A DNA stretch of 64,000 nucleotides from Sphingosinicella microcystinivorans (GCF_003634215.1 NZ_RBWX01000012.1:1-64000); one strand, 5' to 3'. Positions 17,964 through 26,411 are shown, counted from the first letter of the stretch. Notes: generated from the sequence alone by a model not told the origin. Numbers and translations are program-made.

Positions 17964-18880
17964 TCACCCGGGCGGGGTCTGACCCTCCATCAGCGCCATG
18001 AGCCGGTCGAGCGGGCTCGCCACCGCCTGGATCGTTCGGGTGGAGACCTTGGTGTAGATCGCCGTGGTATCGAGCTTGGCGTGACCCAGCAGCACCTGGA
18101 TGATGCGGATATCGACGTCCTGCTCGAGCAGGTGCGTAGCGAAGCTGTGCCGCAACGTATGGGGACCGACACGCTTCTTGATGCCGGCAGCTTCGGCCGC
18201 CTCCTGAACCGCGCGATGCAGCTGGCGGGTCGAGATCGGATCGGTGTAGCTGCGGCCCGGGAACAGCCAGCCATGCGGGAACATGACGCCCCGCCGTTTG
18301 CCCTCGCGCCACCACACCCGCAGCAGCGCCAGCAGATGCGGCGAGAGCATCGCGTTGCGGTCCCGCGCGCCTTTGCCCTGTTCGACACGAAGCAGCATGC
18401 GCTCGCTGTCGATATCGTCGACCTTGAGATGCGCGACCTCGGACACACGCAGGCCCGCGCCATAAGCCACACCGAGCGCGGCCTTGTACTTGATGCCCGG
18501 CGCCGCCTCGAGCAGCCGCGCCGCTTCCTCCACGCTGAGCACCTAGGGCGCCTTGTAGGGGCGACGCATGGCGACCAGACTGCGCGCGAGATCCCGCCGC
18601 TTCAGCGTCACGCCATAGAAGAAGCGCAGAGCCGAGACAGTGCCGTTGATCGTGGGAACGCTCGCTCCGGCTTCATGCTGGTGAACCTGGAAGCGACGCA
18701 AATCCTCCTCGGTAGCGGTGTCCGGCGGACGGCCGAGGAAAGCAGAAAGGCGCCGGACATGGCGAATATAATCCCGCTGCGTATGCGGCCGAGGCCCCGC
18801 ATCATCATGTCGTGCTGCATGCGCTGACGCAGCGGGCTGACAGGGACGATGGCAGTCGATGGCGTGGCAGATGTGGACAT
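17964..18880 (-). pseudogene. Tyrosine recombinase of element 2, frameshift and amber codon
   Basis: Homologue of the intact recombinase at 14179-15087. ATG at 18880 reads MSTSATPSTAIVPVSPLRQR to RGLG, then a missing base in a CC run (about 18787) moves the continuation (PHTQRDYIRHVRRLSAFLG) to another frame. A TAG at 18545-18543 then interrupts between RRPYKAP and VLSVEEAARLL without changing frame; a CAG-to-TAG change would explain it. The catalytic part below (GAGLRVSEV, HTLRHSFATHLL, LLGHAKLDTTAIYTKV) is intact. Repairing both gives 305 residues. Two independent lesions argue for real decay of this copy. Confidence 0.85.
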
Positions 18881-19101
18881 GGTTGGCTCCTCTTCGTTGA
18901 AGGAACTCCATGTTCGGGGGACGACCTATCTCCGCCCAAAGCCTATAAATATCACGCTACGCCACCCCACGCGACAATCCCGCGCGAGCGGGTTCGTGCT
19001 TGTCGGCGGACGCCGCCGTCAATACCTGCCTCACGCTACGTAGACAGAACATTTGATGGCAGGAAAAGCACATGGTTTGGGAATCGAACTGAACAGGGCA
19101 A

Positions 19102-19124
19102 ATTTGACGGTACATTTGACGGTA
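19102..19124 (+). repeat. Tandem 11-bp direct repeat next to IS91-like element 2
   Basis: ATTTGACGGTA occurs at 19102-19112 and again at 19114-19124, with a diverged third copy (ATTTGATGG) about 45 bp upstream. It lies in the 335-bp gene-free stretch 18912-19246 with the element's right end. Such iterons can be recombinase or repressor sites; nothing more can be shown. Confidence 0.45.
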
Positions 19125-19246
19125 TCAGAAACTGACACCCTACTCTGATCATTTTGAAAACATTTACAAAGTCACGTTTATTGGACTCCGGCCGTGGGCA
19201 CCAGGGGTTTCTAGCCGTGTCGGAATCCGTGCGCAGGTCGCTCCGA

Positions 19247-19648
19247 TCAGCAGGGGTCGAGCGCCGCGACGGCTTCCATCTCCACGAAATATTCGGGCGC
19301 CGCCAGCTTGGGGACCGGGATCATCGTGGCGGCAGGCTTGATGTCACCGAAGACCTCTTCACGAATGGCCCGCATCCGGGCCGGCGCGATCGGCGTGACC
19401 AGGTAGGTGGTCAGCTTGACGATATTGGCCGGCGAAGCGCCATTGGCGGCAAGAGTATTGGCGATGTTGGTGAGGACAACCTTGTACTGTTCTTCGACAG
19501 TGGGCGGAATAACCCCATCGCGCGTCTCGCCCACCTGGCCCGACGTGAAAAGCAAGCGCGCCTGCGCCGAGACGACTGCAGCGTGCGAATAGGCTCCGTA
19601 GGGGGGAACCACGGTGTCCGGGCTATTGAACTCGACAAGATCGGTCAT
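19247..19648 (-). CDS. RidA/YjgF-fold protein lacking the catalytic arginine
   Basis: 133 residues. The RidA fold signature is clear (LLFTSGQVGE, then QYKVVLTNIANTLAANGASPANIVKLTTYL). Bona fide imine deaminases have an arginine in the C-terminal motif (consensus PARSxVEV); here the equivalent reads KPAATMIPVPKLA, so the arginine is absent. It is thus more like the non-archetypal Rid subfamilies found in catabolic clusters, whose reactions are mostly unknown. Upstream (19678-19744) are repeats that may be an operator. It is divergent from the relic of a flavin oxidoreductase. Confidence 0.8.
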   Translation of the reverse strand: MTDLVEFNSPDTVVPPYGAYSHAAVVSAQARLLFTSGQVGETRDGVIPPTVEEQYKVVLTNIANTLAANGASPANIVKLTTYLVTPIAPARMRAIREEVFGDIKPAATMIPVPKLAAPEYFVEMEAVAALDPC

Positions 19649-19677
19649 GTCGTCTCCGTTAAGGTGTTCTGGGAATC

Positions 19678-19744
19678 GATTGTTCGCAGGTTTGACGCAA
19701 CAATCAATCCAATATTACGCATATAGTATCGATATTGCAACAAT
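19678..19744. promoter_or_regulatory. Inverted and direct repeats upstream of the RidA-like gene
   Basis: GATTGTT (19678-19684) and AACAATC (19699-19705) form 7-bp arms about 30 bp upstream of the RidA-like start, and GCAACAAT recurs at 19737-19744. This pattern fits a repressor site in the divergent promoter region. The regulator is unknown. Confidence 0.4.
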
Positions 19745-19835
19745 AAGACTTGGCCTTTAATACGATGCTGGTGCAGTTCGGCCCGGGTGGGATCGCGCAA
19801 GTTTTGCAAGGTCCCCGGGGGCATGAGGAGAGATC

Positions 19836-19985
19836 ATGAGGCCCTCCCAATTCGACATCCTGTTCGGGCCTGTGCGGATCGGATCGGTCAGCGCACAGAA
19901 CCGGTTCTAGCAGGTGCCGCATCGCAACGGCATCGGCCATCGGGCATGGCGGGGATGCGTCGCACGAAGGCGGAAGGCGCCCGGG
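19836..19985 (+). pseudogene. N-terminal relic of a TMADH-like FMN oxidoreductase
   Basis: ATG at 19836 has GGAG five bases upstream. It reads FDILFGPVRIGSVSAQNRF, then TAG, then QVPHRNGIGH. Trimethylamine-dehydrogenase-type flavoenzymes have DILFEPxxIG...NRFYQVPHC at the same place, so the stop sits exactly where Tyr belongs. A second frame then shows MAGMRRTKAEG, equivalent to the family's xxHRSVKAEGGW stretch, after which similarity ends. So this is a remnant with a nonsense codon, a frame change and loss of more than 90% of the gene. The right border is approximate. Confidence 0.7.
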
Positions 19986-20188
19986 CGGGCATCGAACCCG
20001 GCCGCCAAGGTTTCGGGAACATGAGGGAAATCCATTCTGCGGCAAAATACCCAAAGCCGGAATTGCGCGGTCGAGACTGTTGACGCACTCTGGCGTGGAA
20101 TAGCCGGGTCAGGGGCGTGGGGCAGCAGGTGGCCTTCGGCGGGCGGAGGCCATGTGCGCGATATGTCGTGGAGAGGTGGGCGCACGGG

Positions 20189-21532
20189 ATGGTGACGAGC
20201 GAGGGGCAAAGCACGCAAGATCCAGACTCTTTGCAAGGCGCGTCCGCTGCCGATGGGGCGCACGACGCCGGGGCCGCGATTGCCATGGAGGCGTCCCGGT
20301 TCCGGGCTTCGTTGCTCGAAAGCAGCCGTTCGTCGACCCTGGTCAACCTGTTCGACTATCTTGTCGAGCGGGCCGATGACGAACGCTCTCCCAAGGAAAT
20401 CGAGATCGCCATCGAGGTTTTCGGCAAGAGCGGAAACTTCGACACCTCGCAGGACTCCATGGTCCGCAGCCATATCCATCGACTGCGCCAAAGGCTCGAC
20501 AGGTTCAATGCGGGGAAGACCGGCCCTCGGTTGATCATACCCAAGGGCGAATACCGTCTGGTCCGGACGGAAGGGCTGGATGATGACGAGGCGGAAGCGG
20601 CGCTTGCGGCGAAGCCCTTTTGGCAGCGCCTGCAAACGAGACGGACGATCGCCATCCTCGTCGGCGGCAACGCCGTGCTGTGGTCGCTCGCGTTTCTGTT
20701 CGCGAACTATTGGCCCATGCCGACGCCTCTTGCCCAGACGGAACTGTGGCGCCCGATCATGTCCCATGGACGAACGCCCGTGATCGCGGTGGGCGACTTC
20801 TACATGATCGCCGAAAGCGGCGATGACGGGCGGATGGAGCGCGTCGCCCTCAACGCGACGATACAGTCGGAAGCCGACCTTTCCGATTACCTGATGTCGA
20901 ACCCGCAGCAGCAGGGCAAAGTGCACGCCCGCGACATTTATCGCGTGCCGGGAAGCATGGCGAGAGCCGCCATCACCGTTCTGAATCAGGTGTCAGCCAT
21001 GCACCGCGGCTCGGGCAAGGTGGAAATCACCCCGGTTTCGCGCATTTCCCAGGAGCGGATAGATTCCAGCAATTTCCTGTATATCCAGTATTTTGCGCAG
21101 CTGGGTATGCTGCGTTCTCCCATCCTTCATCTGTCGGGATTCGCACCGGGCGACGAATTCGAAGAGATCGTGGATGTTGCATCGGGCACGGTATACCGGG
21201 TCCGCCATTCCGCAGCGGCCGGCAAGCCGGACCGGGGCAGCGCGGCGGCGGCCAAATCCGATGGTGTGGACTACGGCTATCTCGCCAGCTTTCCCGGAGC
21301 ATCCGGCAGCCGCAACCTCCTCATCTCCGGAGCTGGCGACGCCGGCCTGACCCAGATGATCAAGATCGTCGGCGACAAGCGGCAACTCGACACTCTTGCC
21401 AAGCGCACCGCTGGAAAGGAGTCGTTTGAGGCGCTTTACGAGATCCGGACGATGGGTGGGCTCGTCTTCGATACGAAGCTCCTGATCGTGCGACCGTTGA
21501 AGACCGATGCGACCCAAGCCGGGGCGGGGTAG
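20189..21532 (+). CDS. Membrane-anchored winged-helix regulator, paralogue 1
   Basis: 447 residues from ATG 20189 (GAGAGG upstream); a GTG start at 20117 is possible but adds an unconserved tail. The N-terminal part (LVNLFDYLVERADDERSPKEIEIAIEVFG, then VRSHIHRLRQRLDRFN and GPRLIIPKGEYRL) is the ToxR/CadC-like winged-helix domain seen at the front of many sphingomonad regulators. A single membrane segment follows (IAILVGGNAVLWSLAFLFANYW, about residues 150-175), then a roughly 270-residue periplasmic domain that I do not recognise. It shares GYLASFPGASGSRNLLISGAGDAG and FEALYEIRTM with its convergent neighbour. Probably a one-component transmembrane sensor; ligand unknown. Confidence 0.65.
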   Translation: MVTSEGQSTQDPDSLQGASAADGAHDAGAAIAMEASRFRASLLESSRSSTLVNLFDYLVERADDERSPKEIEIAIEVFGKSGNFDTSQDSMVRSHIHRLRQRLDRFNAGKTGPRLIIPKGEYRLVRTEGLDDDEAEAALAAKPFWQRLQTRRTIAILVGGNAVLWSLAFLFANYWPMPTPLAQTELWRPIMSHGRTPVIAVGDFYMIAESGDDGRMERVALNATIQSEADLSDYLMSNPQQQGKVHARDIYRVPGSMARAAITVLNQVSAMHRGSGKVEITPVSRISQERIDSSNFLYIQYFAQLGMLRSPILHLSGFAPGDEFEEIVDVASGTVYRVRHSAAAGKPDRGSAAAAKSDGVDYGYLASFPGASGSRNLLISGAGDAGLTQMIKIVGDKRQLDTLAKRTAGKESFEALYEIRTMGGLVFDTKLLIVRPLKTDATQAGAG

Positions 21533-21536
21533 TCCG

Positions 21537-22850
21537 TTACCGAGGGGCCGGGCTCCAGTTCAGCGGCTTGGTCTGATCCCACACCCCTTTCATATCGATC
21601 GGGTGGGCAACCAAGAACGAACTCTGGTAGTTTTCCGAGAACATCGTACGCACTTGATAGAGTGCTTCGAAGGAACCGAAGGCGCCGTGAATGCGCTGGC
21701 CCAGCTGCCGCAGCCGCTTGGGATCCATGGCAAGGTTCACCATTTGCCTCACGCCTGCGTCACTGGTTCCCGAAATGACCAGGATCCGCTTTCCCGATGG
21801 GCCCGGAAAGCTGGCGATATAACCGTAATCGTGGCGAGGGACGATCTGGTCCGCCAGGACGTAGGGGCTTCCCGACAGGAAATGCCGTCCCGTCTTCTTG
21901 TCGACGAGTTCGTAGCACGTGTCCGCGCAGCGAAATCGCGACACTTCGAACAACGGGGCGCCGATCAATGGGCTCAAGGCATCGAGGGTGCCGACATAGA
22001 TGATGTTGGATGACTTCATCATGGCCGCGTTGAGGTCCGACGATGTTGCCGGACTCGGCCGGAATTTCTTGATCAGCGGCCAAAGGTTGCCGATCGATTC
22101 CAGAATGTCGACACTGACCGTGCTCGCATCGCCAACCATCATGGCGACGGGACGGGGATCGCTATCCATGATGTAGTAGCTGGATGACGGGTCCTTTGAA
22201 ACACGATCATAAAATTGACCCAGATCGGCGATGGACAAGTCCTGCGTCGGCTCGTCCACACCGGTATCGACGCTCTTGCTCAGAAACATGAAGTAATCGC
22301 CGGCGACGATTTTCGTGCCTTTCGTGTCGTCGAAGCCTCGCCACAGGGTCGAGCCGAGCGCATTTTCCCCAAGCCCAATCTCATCACTGAAATAGAGGCA
22401 GGCCAGCGCGACGTTCACCAGGAGAAGCGCCGTCGCCAAGATCCATACGGAAGACTTGCGATTCCCGCTCTGACGCGGCTCCAAGGGCGCCGTTGTCTCG
22501 TCGACGTCGCGCTCGCCCGGCAGCTCGAGCAGCAGCCCGTATTCACCGCGCGGGATGACGATTCGGGGACCGGTCCTGTCTCCATAATAAAGCTCGAGCT
22601 TCCGCCGCAGGCGGTGGATGCCCACCCGAACGCGCGATCCTTGTGCCGTCGCCGGCTCAGCGCTGCTCCGGAAGACTTCCTCGGCGACCTCTATTTCCTT
22701 GGGTCGACGGCCTTCCAGGGATTGCTGCAGCAGGAAATCGAACAGTCGAAGCAGGGTGTCGGATTGGTTGGACTTGATGAAGTCGCGAACCGCCTGCCCT
22801 TCCTCGGCCAGGGCACGGGCATCGTCGGCAGGGGAAATCATGCGGTTCAT
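21537..22850 (-). CDS. Membrane-anchored winged-helix regulator, paralogue 2
   Basis: 437 residues, same architecture as the convergent gene: winged helix (LLRLFDFLLQQSLEGRRPKEIEVAEEVF, VRVGIHRLRRKLELYY, GPRIVIPRGEYGL), one transmembrane helix (VWILATALLLVNVALACLYF) and a periplasmic domain with GYIASFPGPSGKRILVISG and FEALYQVRTMF. Overall the two align from end to end although they are clearly diverged. The stop codons are only 4 bp apart, tail to tail. A duplication with inversion or selection for paired sensors could explain this. No target genes are evident; the nearest are DUF4185, DUF6152 and a TBDR. Confidence 0.65.
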   Translation of the reverse strand: MNRMISPADDARALAEEGQAVRDFIKSNQSDTLLRLFDFLLQQSLEGRRPKEIEVAEEVFRSSAEPATAQGSRVRVGIHRLRRKLELYYGDRTGPRIVIPRGEYGLLLELPGERDVDETTAPLEPRQSGNRKSSVWILATALLLVNVALACLYFSDEIGLGENALGSTLWRGFDDTKGTKIVAGDYFMFLSKSVDTGVDEPTQDLSIADLGQFYDRVSKDPSSSYYIMDSDPRPVAMMVGDASTVSVDILESIGNLWPLIKKFRPSPATSSDLNAAMMKSSNIIYVGTLDALSPLIGAPLFEVSRFRCADTCYELVDKKTGRHFLSGSPYVLADQIVPRHDYGYIASFPGPSGKRILVISGTSDAGVRQMVNLAMDPKRLRQLGQRIHGAFGSFEALYQVRTMFSENYQSSFLVAHPIDMKGVWDQTKPLNWSPAPR

Positions 22851-23016
22851 GCGCTATCCGAACACCCATCCGGAAACAAACAATCGACCGTTGCGCCCCC
22901 GTGGACCTTTGTCTCGGTCAGCCATGGATATGGTCTTGCCCCCCAAAGCACTGATTCTAGCGACGACCGCGTATGGCGACAAGAAGCCGCCCCCAGCCCC
23001 ACGTCGCCCAAGGCGA

Positions 23017-24351
23017 TCACTCCACGTCCAATTCGATCAACTGCGCATTGAAGCCATAGCCCGGCATGAATGAATGCATCGTCCTGTTCGCATCCAAAGC
23101 GGAATCGCGTGCGTTGTCAGGCGCGGCGCTGTCTGCCTCTTCGCCCTCTCCCGGCGCGTTCATCGCCTGGGCAATGTCCCGGATGCCCTTCAGGTCAGTC
23201 CACACCAGCCAGAAGCGCTTCCCGTCCGCCGAGATCCATTTGGGTGCAATCTGCGGGGAATAGGCCCGCGCTTCTGGATCGCCACCTGGCATCCATGCGA
23301 GGTCCTCGTGGACCTGGTGCCAAGGCCCCCAGGGCGTGTGCGAAATCCAAAATCCGAGATAGCTCTGCTTGCCGAATTCCGTACCATCCTCGGCGCGGCC
23401 GTTGCCGGATGCCACCATCATGTAGACGCCAAGCGCCTCGTTGAAGACGATGCTGGGCAACCATGTCTCGACCACGAGATCGCCGGGAAACAGGTTCGTT
23501 GAATTGACCCATCCGGTCGGGAAGACATGGACGGGATGGCGGTCGGCGAGGGCCTTGCTCCACCGTGGCTGCCCCTCCGTATCGAAACCGGCGAAAAAGG
23601 AATAGGCGCGCCGGTCGAGCATCCTCTCGATCCTGACACGGAAGAGCATGAGCTGGTTCATCCGCCCGTCGACGTTACCGTTCGGGCCGTAGACGTAGAT
23701 ATAGCCGTCCGCGTTGCCTCGGTAGTCCTGACCCATCTGCAAGATCGTCAGTAGCGACAGGCATCCATCCGGTTCGTTGAAGAAAGCAAAGTTGTCTTTC
23801 GCCTGTTCCGTCCAGCTTTCGTAGCGCACCGGCGAGGTGCCATCCTGGTTCCGCCAGGTGGAGCCGCCATCGTCGGAATAGATCAGCTTTGCCGTTGTCC
23901 AATGACGCGGCCTGTCCTGGGCCTGGTCCAGCGCCGAAAGGAACTGATAGACCCGGCCCTGCACGGCCAGCAGGCCGTGCCCGTGGTAGTGCGGTGCGTC
24001 TGCCGACTCCTGCGATTCATCGACTGCGGGATAATTCGCCACAAGACGCGCTCTGGCCTGTCGCGGATCGCGGCCGCCCATCGACCACAGCGACCGTTTG
24101 AAGAACCGGTCGGGCGGATCCGCCCAGCCGGCGCCGTCGTTGACGACGACCAGTTGTCGGTCTTCGGCGGTCCACGTCATCTTGTAACCGTCACCGATCG
24201 TGGGCAAGCGCACGATGGTGTCGTCGCGGCGTCGCAGGGACCGGACCGAAGCCATCCCGCTCCTTGGCGATAAGGCGGCTCTGGCCGGCCGGCTGAAGGC
24301 CGCAAGCAGGCCCAACGCGATCGACTGCAGTATGTCCCGTCGCTGTGACAT
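23017..24351 (-). CDS. Exported DUF4185-like protein (beta-propeller, glycosidase-like fold)
   Basis: 444 residues from ATG 24351, chosen because it gives a signal sequence MSQRRDILQSIALGLLAAFS with a twin-arginine-like RR. The body has repeated aromatic/Gly blocks typical of propeller glycosidase-like proteins (KLIYSDDGGSTW, GYIYVYGPNG, GVYMMVASGNG, YSPQIAPKWIS, FWLVWTD), resembling DUF4185 and sialidase-fold families. Reaction unknown. Divergent from a DUF6152/secreted-protein/TBDR group with a 541-bp intergenic region. Confidence 0.6.
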   Translation of the reverse strand: MSQRRDILQSIALGLLAAFSRPARAALSPRSGMASVRSLRRRDDTIVRLPTIGDGYKMTWTAEDRQLVVVNDGAGWADPPDRFFKRSLWSMGGRDPRQARARLVANYPAVDESQESADAPHYHGHGLLAVQGRVYQFLSALDQAQDRPRHWTTAKLIYSDDGGSTWRNQDGTSPVRYESWTEQAKDNFAFFNEPDGCLSLLTILQMGQDYRGNADGYIYVYGPNGNVDGRMNQLMLFRVRIERMLDRRAYSFFAGFDTEGQPRWSKALADRHPVHVFPTGWVNSTNLFPGDLVVETWLPSIVFNEALGVYMMVASGNGRAEDGTEFGKQSYLGFWISHTPWGPWHQVHEDLAWMPGGDPEARAYSPQIAPKWISADGKRFWLVWTDLKGIRDIAQAMNAPGEGEEADSAAPDNARDSALDANRTMHSFMPGYGFNAQLIELDVE

Positions 24352-24892
24352 GCGGCTGGCCCCCTTTGGAGAGTGGTGCGGTCGGCAGGATTGCCCGGCG
24401 CAAGATGTGTCTGCATCCGACAGGCGGAAAGATCGGCTTACATACTGGACATCGTCGGTCGCTGACGGCTCTTCGTCCGGGCGAAGAGCGGTGGCCATGC
24501 GGTCGCGTCAGGCGCCTAGAGCCACTTTGCCTGTCTATCCCTTCCACGGCGGTGGAAGAGAAGCCGGAAAGCGGTGTTGAAACCGTTCGTCTTATGTGCG
24601 TAACCCGCGGAAATCGGCCCGACCTCCCCCCAACCGCGGAACTCTGCGAAAAACGTGGGCCACGGATCGAATGAGGGACCGGCGGACACGTGCCGCTCAC
24701 GCCGAGCTGCCGCCCGTTACCTTCGCAGGGCGACGGTTTCGCGACTGCTCAATGCATGACGGCGTTGTCCCGACCGCTCATCTTCAAGCCACAGACGAGG
24801 ATCCGGAAGCTCGACAGGTCGAAAAGTCGGTGCCGGGTGTTGAGGCGGCGTGCCGTCCGATCGTCGCAGACGACAACGGGATGGAGATGGAA
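24352..24892. other. 541-bp divergent intergenic region with a palindrome
   Basis: No convincing gene on either strand. Must hold the promoters of the DUF4185 gene (leftward) and the DUF6152 gene (rightward). It includes CTTCCAC-GGCG-GTGGAAG (24541-24558), a perfect 7-bp inverted repeat and the best operator candidate here. Confidence 0.5.
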
Positions 24893-25258
24893 ATGAAGTT
24901 TGTCAGCAAGGTTGCGGTGATACTTTCGCTGGGACTGGCCGCGAGCGCCGCCCCTGCCATCGCGCATCACTCCTTCGCGATGTTCGATCAGGACACGGTG
25001 GTCAGCCTCAAGGGGGTCAAGGTCGTCCAGTTCAGGTGGGGCAATCCACACGTCTTCGTCGTCGTGGAGAGCGGCAATATCCGCTACGCGCTGGAATGTT
25101 CCAGCCCGTCGGCGATGAACTCGTTGGGGTGGAAGCACAACAGCCTGAAGGCCGGCGACACGATCGACGTCACGATGTTCCCCTTGCGCAGCGGCAAGCC
25201 CGGCGGCGCGCTCAAAACTGCCACGCTCCCTAACGGCACGGTGCTGGGCGACTCTTGA
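24893..25258 (+). CDS. DUF6152-family exported protein
   Basis: 121 residues. The start at 24893 is preferred over in-frame ATGs at 24881 and 24887 because GGAG lies six bases before it. A signal peptide ends at AIAHH, and the mature protein begins HHSFAMFDQDTVVSLKGVV-like, the DUF6152 hallmark, with RWGNPHVFVVV and LKAGDTIDVTMFPLRSGKPGG. Small beta-rich periplasmic proteins of this family occur next to TBDRs and secreted proteins in sphingomonads; function unknown. It is followed 45 bp later by another exported protein gene. Confidence 0.8.
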   Translation: MKFVSKVAVILSLGLAASAAPAIAHHSFAMFDQDTVVSLKGVKVVQFRWGNPHVFVVVESGNIRYALECSSPSAMNSLGWKHNSLKAGDTIDVTMFPLRSGKPGGALKTATLPNGTVLGDS

Positions 25259-25303
25259 GACGCGAGGTCTGAACAGCCGGTGCCGTGAACTGAGGGGAAC
25301 ATT

Positions 25304-26140
25304 ATGAAAAACAAGACACCAGGGGCGATTGCTGTCGTGGTCGCCGCAGCATTGATGTGGTCGGCCGGTCCTGCCTTGGCGGCAAAGCCCGCCGCCGGGA
25401 GCGCGAAAGCCAGCCCCGACAAGCCGATACCGGCCGCAGCCACCAAAGGGGCTCGCGACCTCAATGGCGTGTGGCAGCGATACCCGCTTCCCTGGCCCTC
25501 CTATCTCGCCGACTTCGACGATGTACCGCCGCCCGACCAGGGCCCCGATCTGGAAGAGCCCTACGCGACGCAATGGCGCGAACAAACCCTGAAGCGGCGG
25601 CGCGCGTTCGACAGCGGCAAGCCGCTGGTTGACCCCAGCACATTGTGCCGCCCCGAGGGTATGCCGACAGTGATGCAGGCGATCTACCCGATCCAGATCC
25701 TCCAGACCCCCGGCCAGATCACGGTGCTGGCCGAGCTCTTCATGCAGACTCGCCGTATCTACATGGATGTGCCGATGCCTCCGCTCGATGACATCGCACC
25801 CAGTTACTATGGATTTTCATCGGGCCGCTGGGACGGTGACACGCTGGTGATAAAAACGCAGGGGATCAGGACGGATGTCCAGTTCTTCGAGATTCCTCAC
25901 AGTGAAGCGATGACCGTCACCGAGCGCTATCGGCTGGCTGAGAACGGCAGGCTCTACCTGGATATTTCGATCGAGGATCCGGGTTACCTCCGGACCCCTT
26001 ACGAATTCCGGTGGATCTACGAACGGGCCGCCCCTGGCTACCGCGTGCCCGAGTATGTGTGCGACAACATGCACGACGTGGTGAATGCTGACGGCACTGT
26101 CGATCTGATGACCGATGTTGACGAAAAGCCGGCAAAATAG
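25304..26140 (+). CDS. Exported protein of unknown function (sphingomonad family)
   Basis: 278 residues with a signal peptide (MKNKTPGAIAVVVAAALMW to ALAAK). The mature part has a conserved pattern I have seen in exported proteins beside DUF6152: DLNGVW, LCRPEGMPTVMQAIYPIQ, ELFMQTRRIYMD, GRWDGDTLVIKTQG, ERYRLAENGRLYLDISIEDP. No catalytic motif is recognisable. It lies between DUF6152 and TBDR genes in the same direction; probably a periplasmic partner for uptake or processing of a hydrophobic substrate, but this is inference only. Confidence 0.65.
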   Translation: MKNKTPGAIAVVVAAALMWSAGPALAAKPAAGSAKASPDKPIPAAATKGARDLNGVWQRYPLPWPSYLADFDDVPPPDQGPDLEEPYATQWREQTLKRRRAFDSGKPLVDPSTLCRPEGMPTVMQAIYPIQILQTPGQITVLAELFMQTRRIYMDVPMPPLDDIAPSYYGFSSGRWDGDTLVIKTQGIRTDVQFFEIPHSEAMTVTERYRLAENGRLYLDISIEDPGYLRTPYEFRWIYERAAPGYRVPEYVCDNMHDVVNADGTVDLMTDVDEKPAK

Positions 26141-26411
26141 CCGGTTAGAGGAGAGGCGTGAAACGTTCGCGCACAGTTCACGGGCAGTTACACACGTTTA
26201 CGCGTCGTAACGATTAGCCCCAAAAATCGCTCACTGTTTCTCAAAAGTGTTCTGTCGATCGTATCGCCTGGGAGGGCGTCGAAAGGGGGCTTTCGGGATG
26301 TTGGAAATCGCGCTCGTCAAGCGACTTCCGGCACGGAGAGTGAGGTGGGTAGAGGCGACCCGTCTCACTGGAACGATCAGTGAAGAACGATACGTGAAAA
26401 GGGTGGGAAAT

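Larger units (their letters stand above)
16477..19002 (-). mobile_element. IS91-like element 2, sister of element 1
   Basis: Same orientation, gene order and size as element 1. The left end shares GTTTCGGGCGCCGGCAGGCG and GAACCCGCGGG; the right end shares a hairpin CCCGC-GCGA-GCGGG (18979-18992) and GCGGGTTCGTGCTT (18989-19002). The recombinase is broken twice, but the transposase reads through. The 16323-16768 gap holds this element's end and nothing else that I recognise. Confidence 0.7.

Noticed and set aside
12986-18880. Composite transposon or integron with resistance cassettes
   Set aside because: There is no attC-like repeat and no resistance gene; the recombinases are XerD-like partners of IS91-type transposases.
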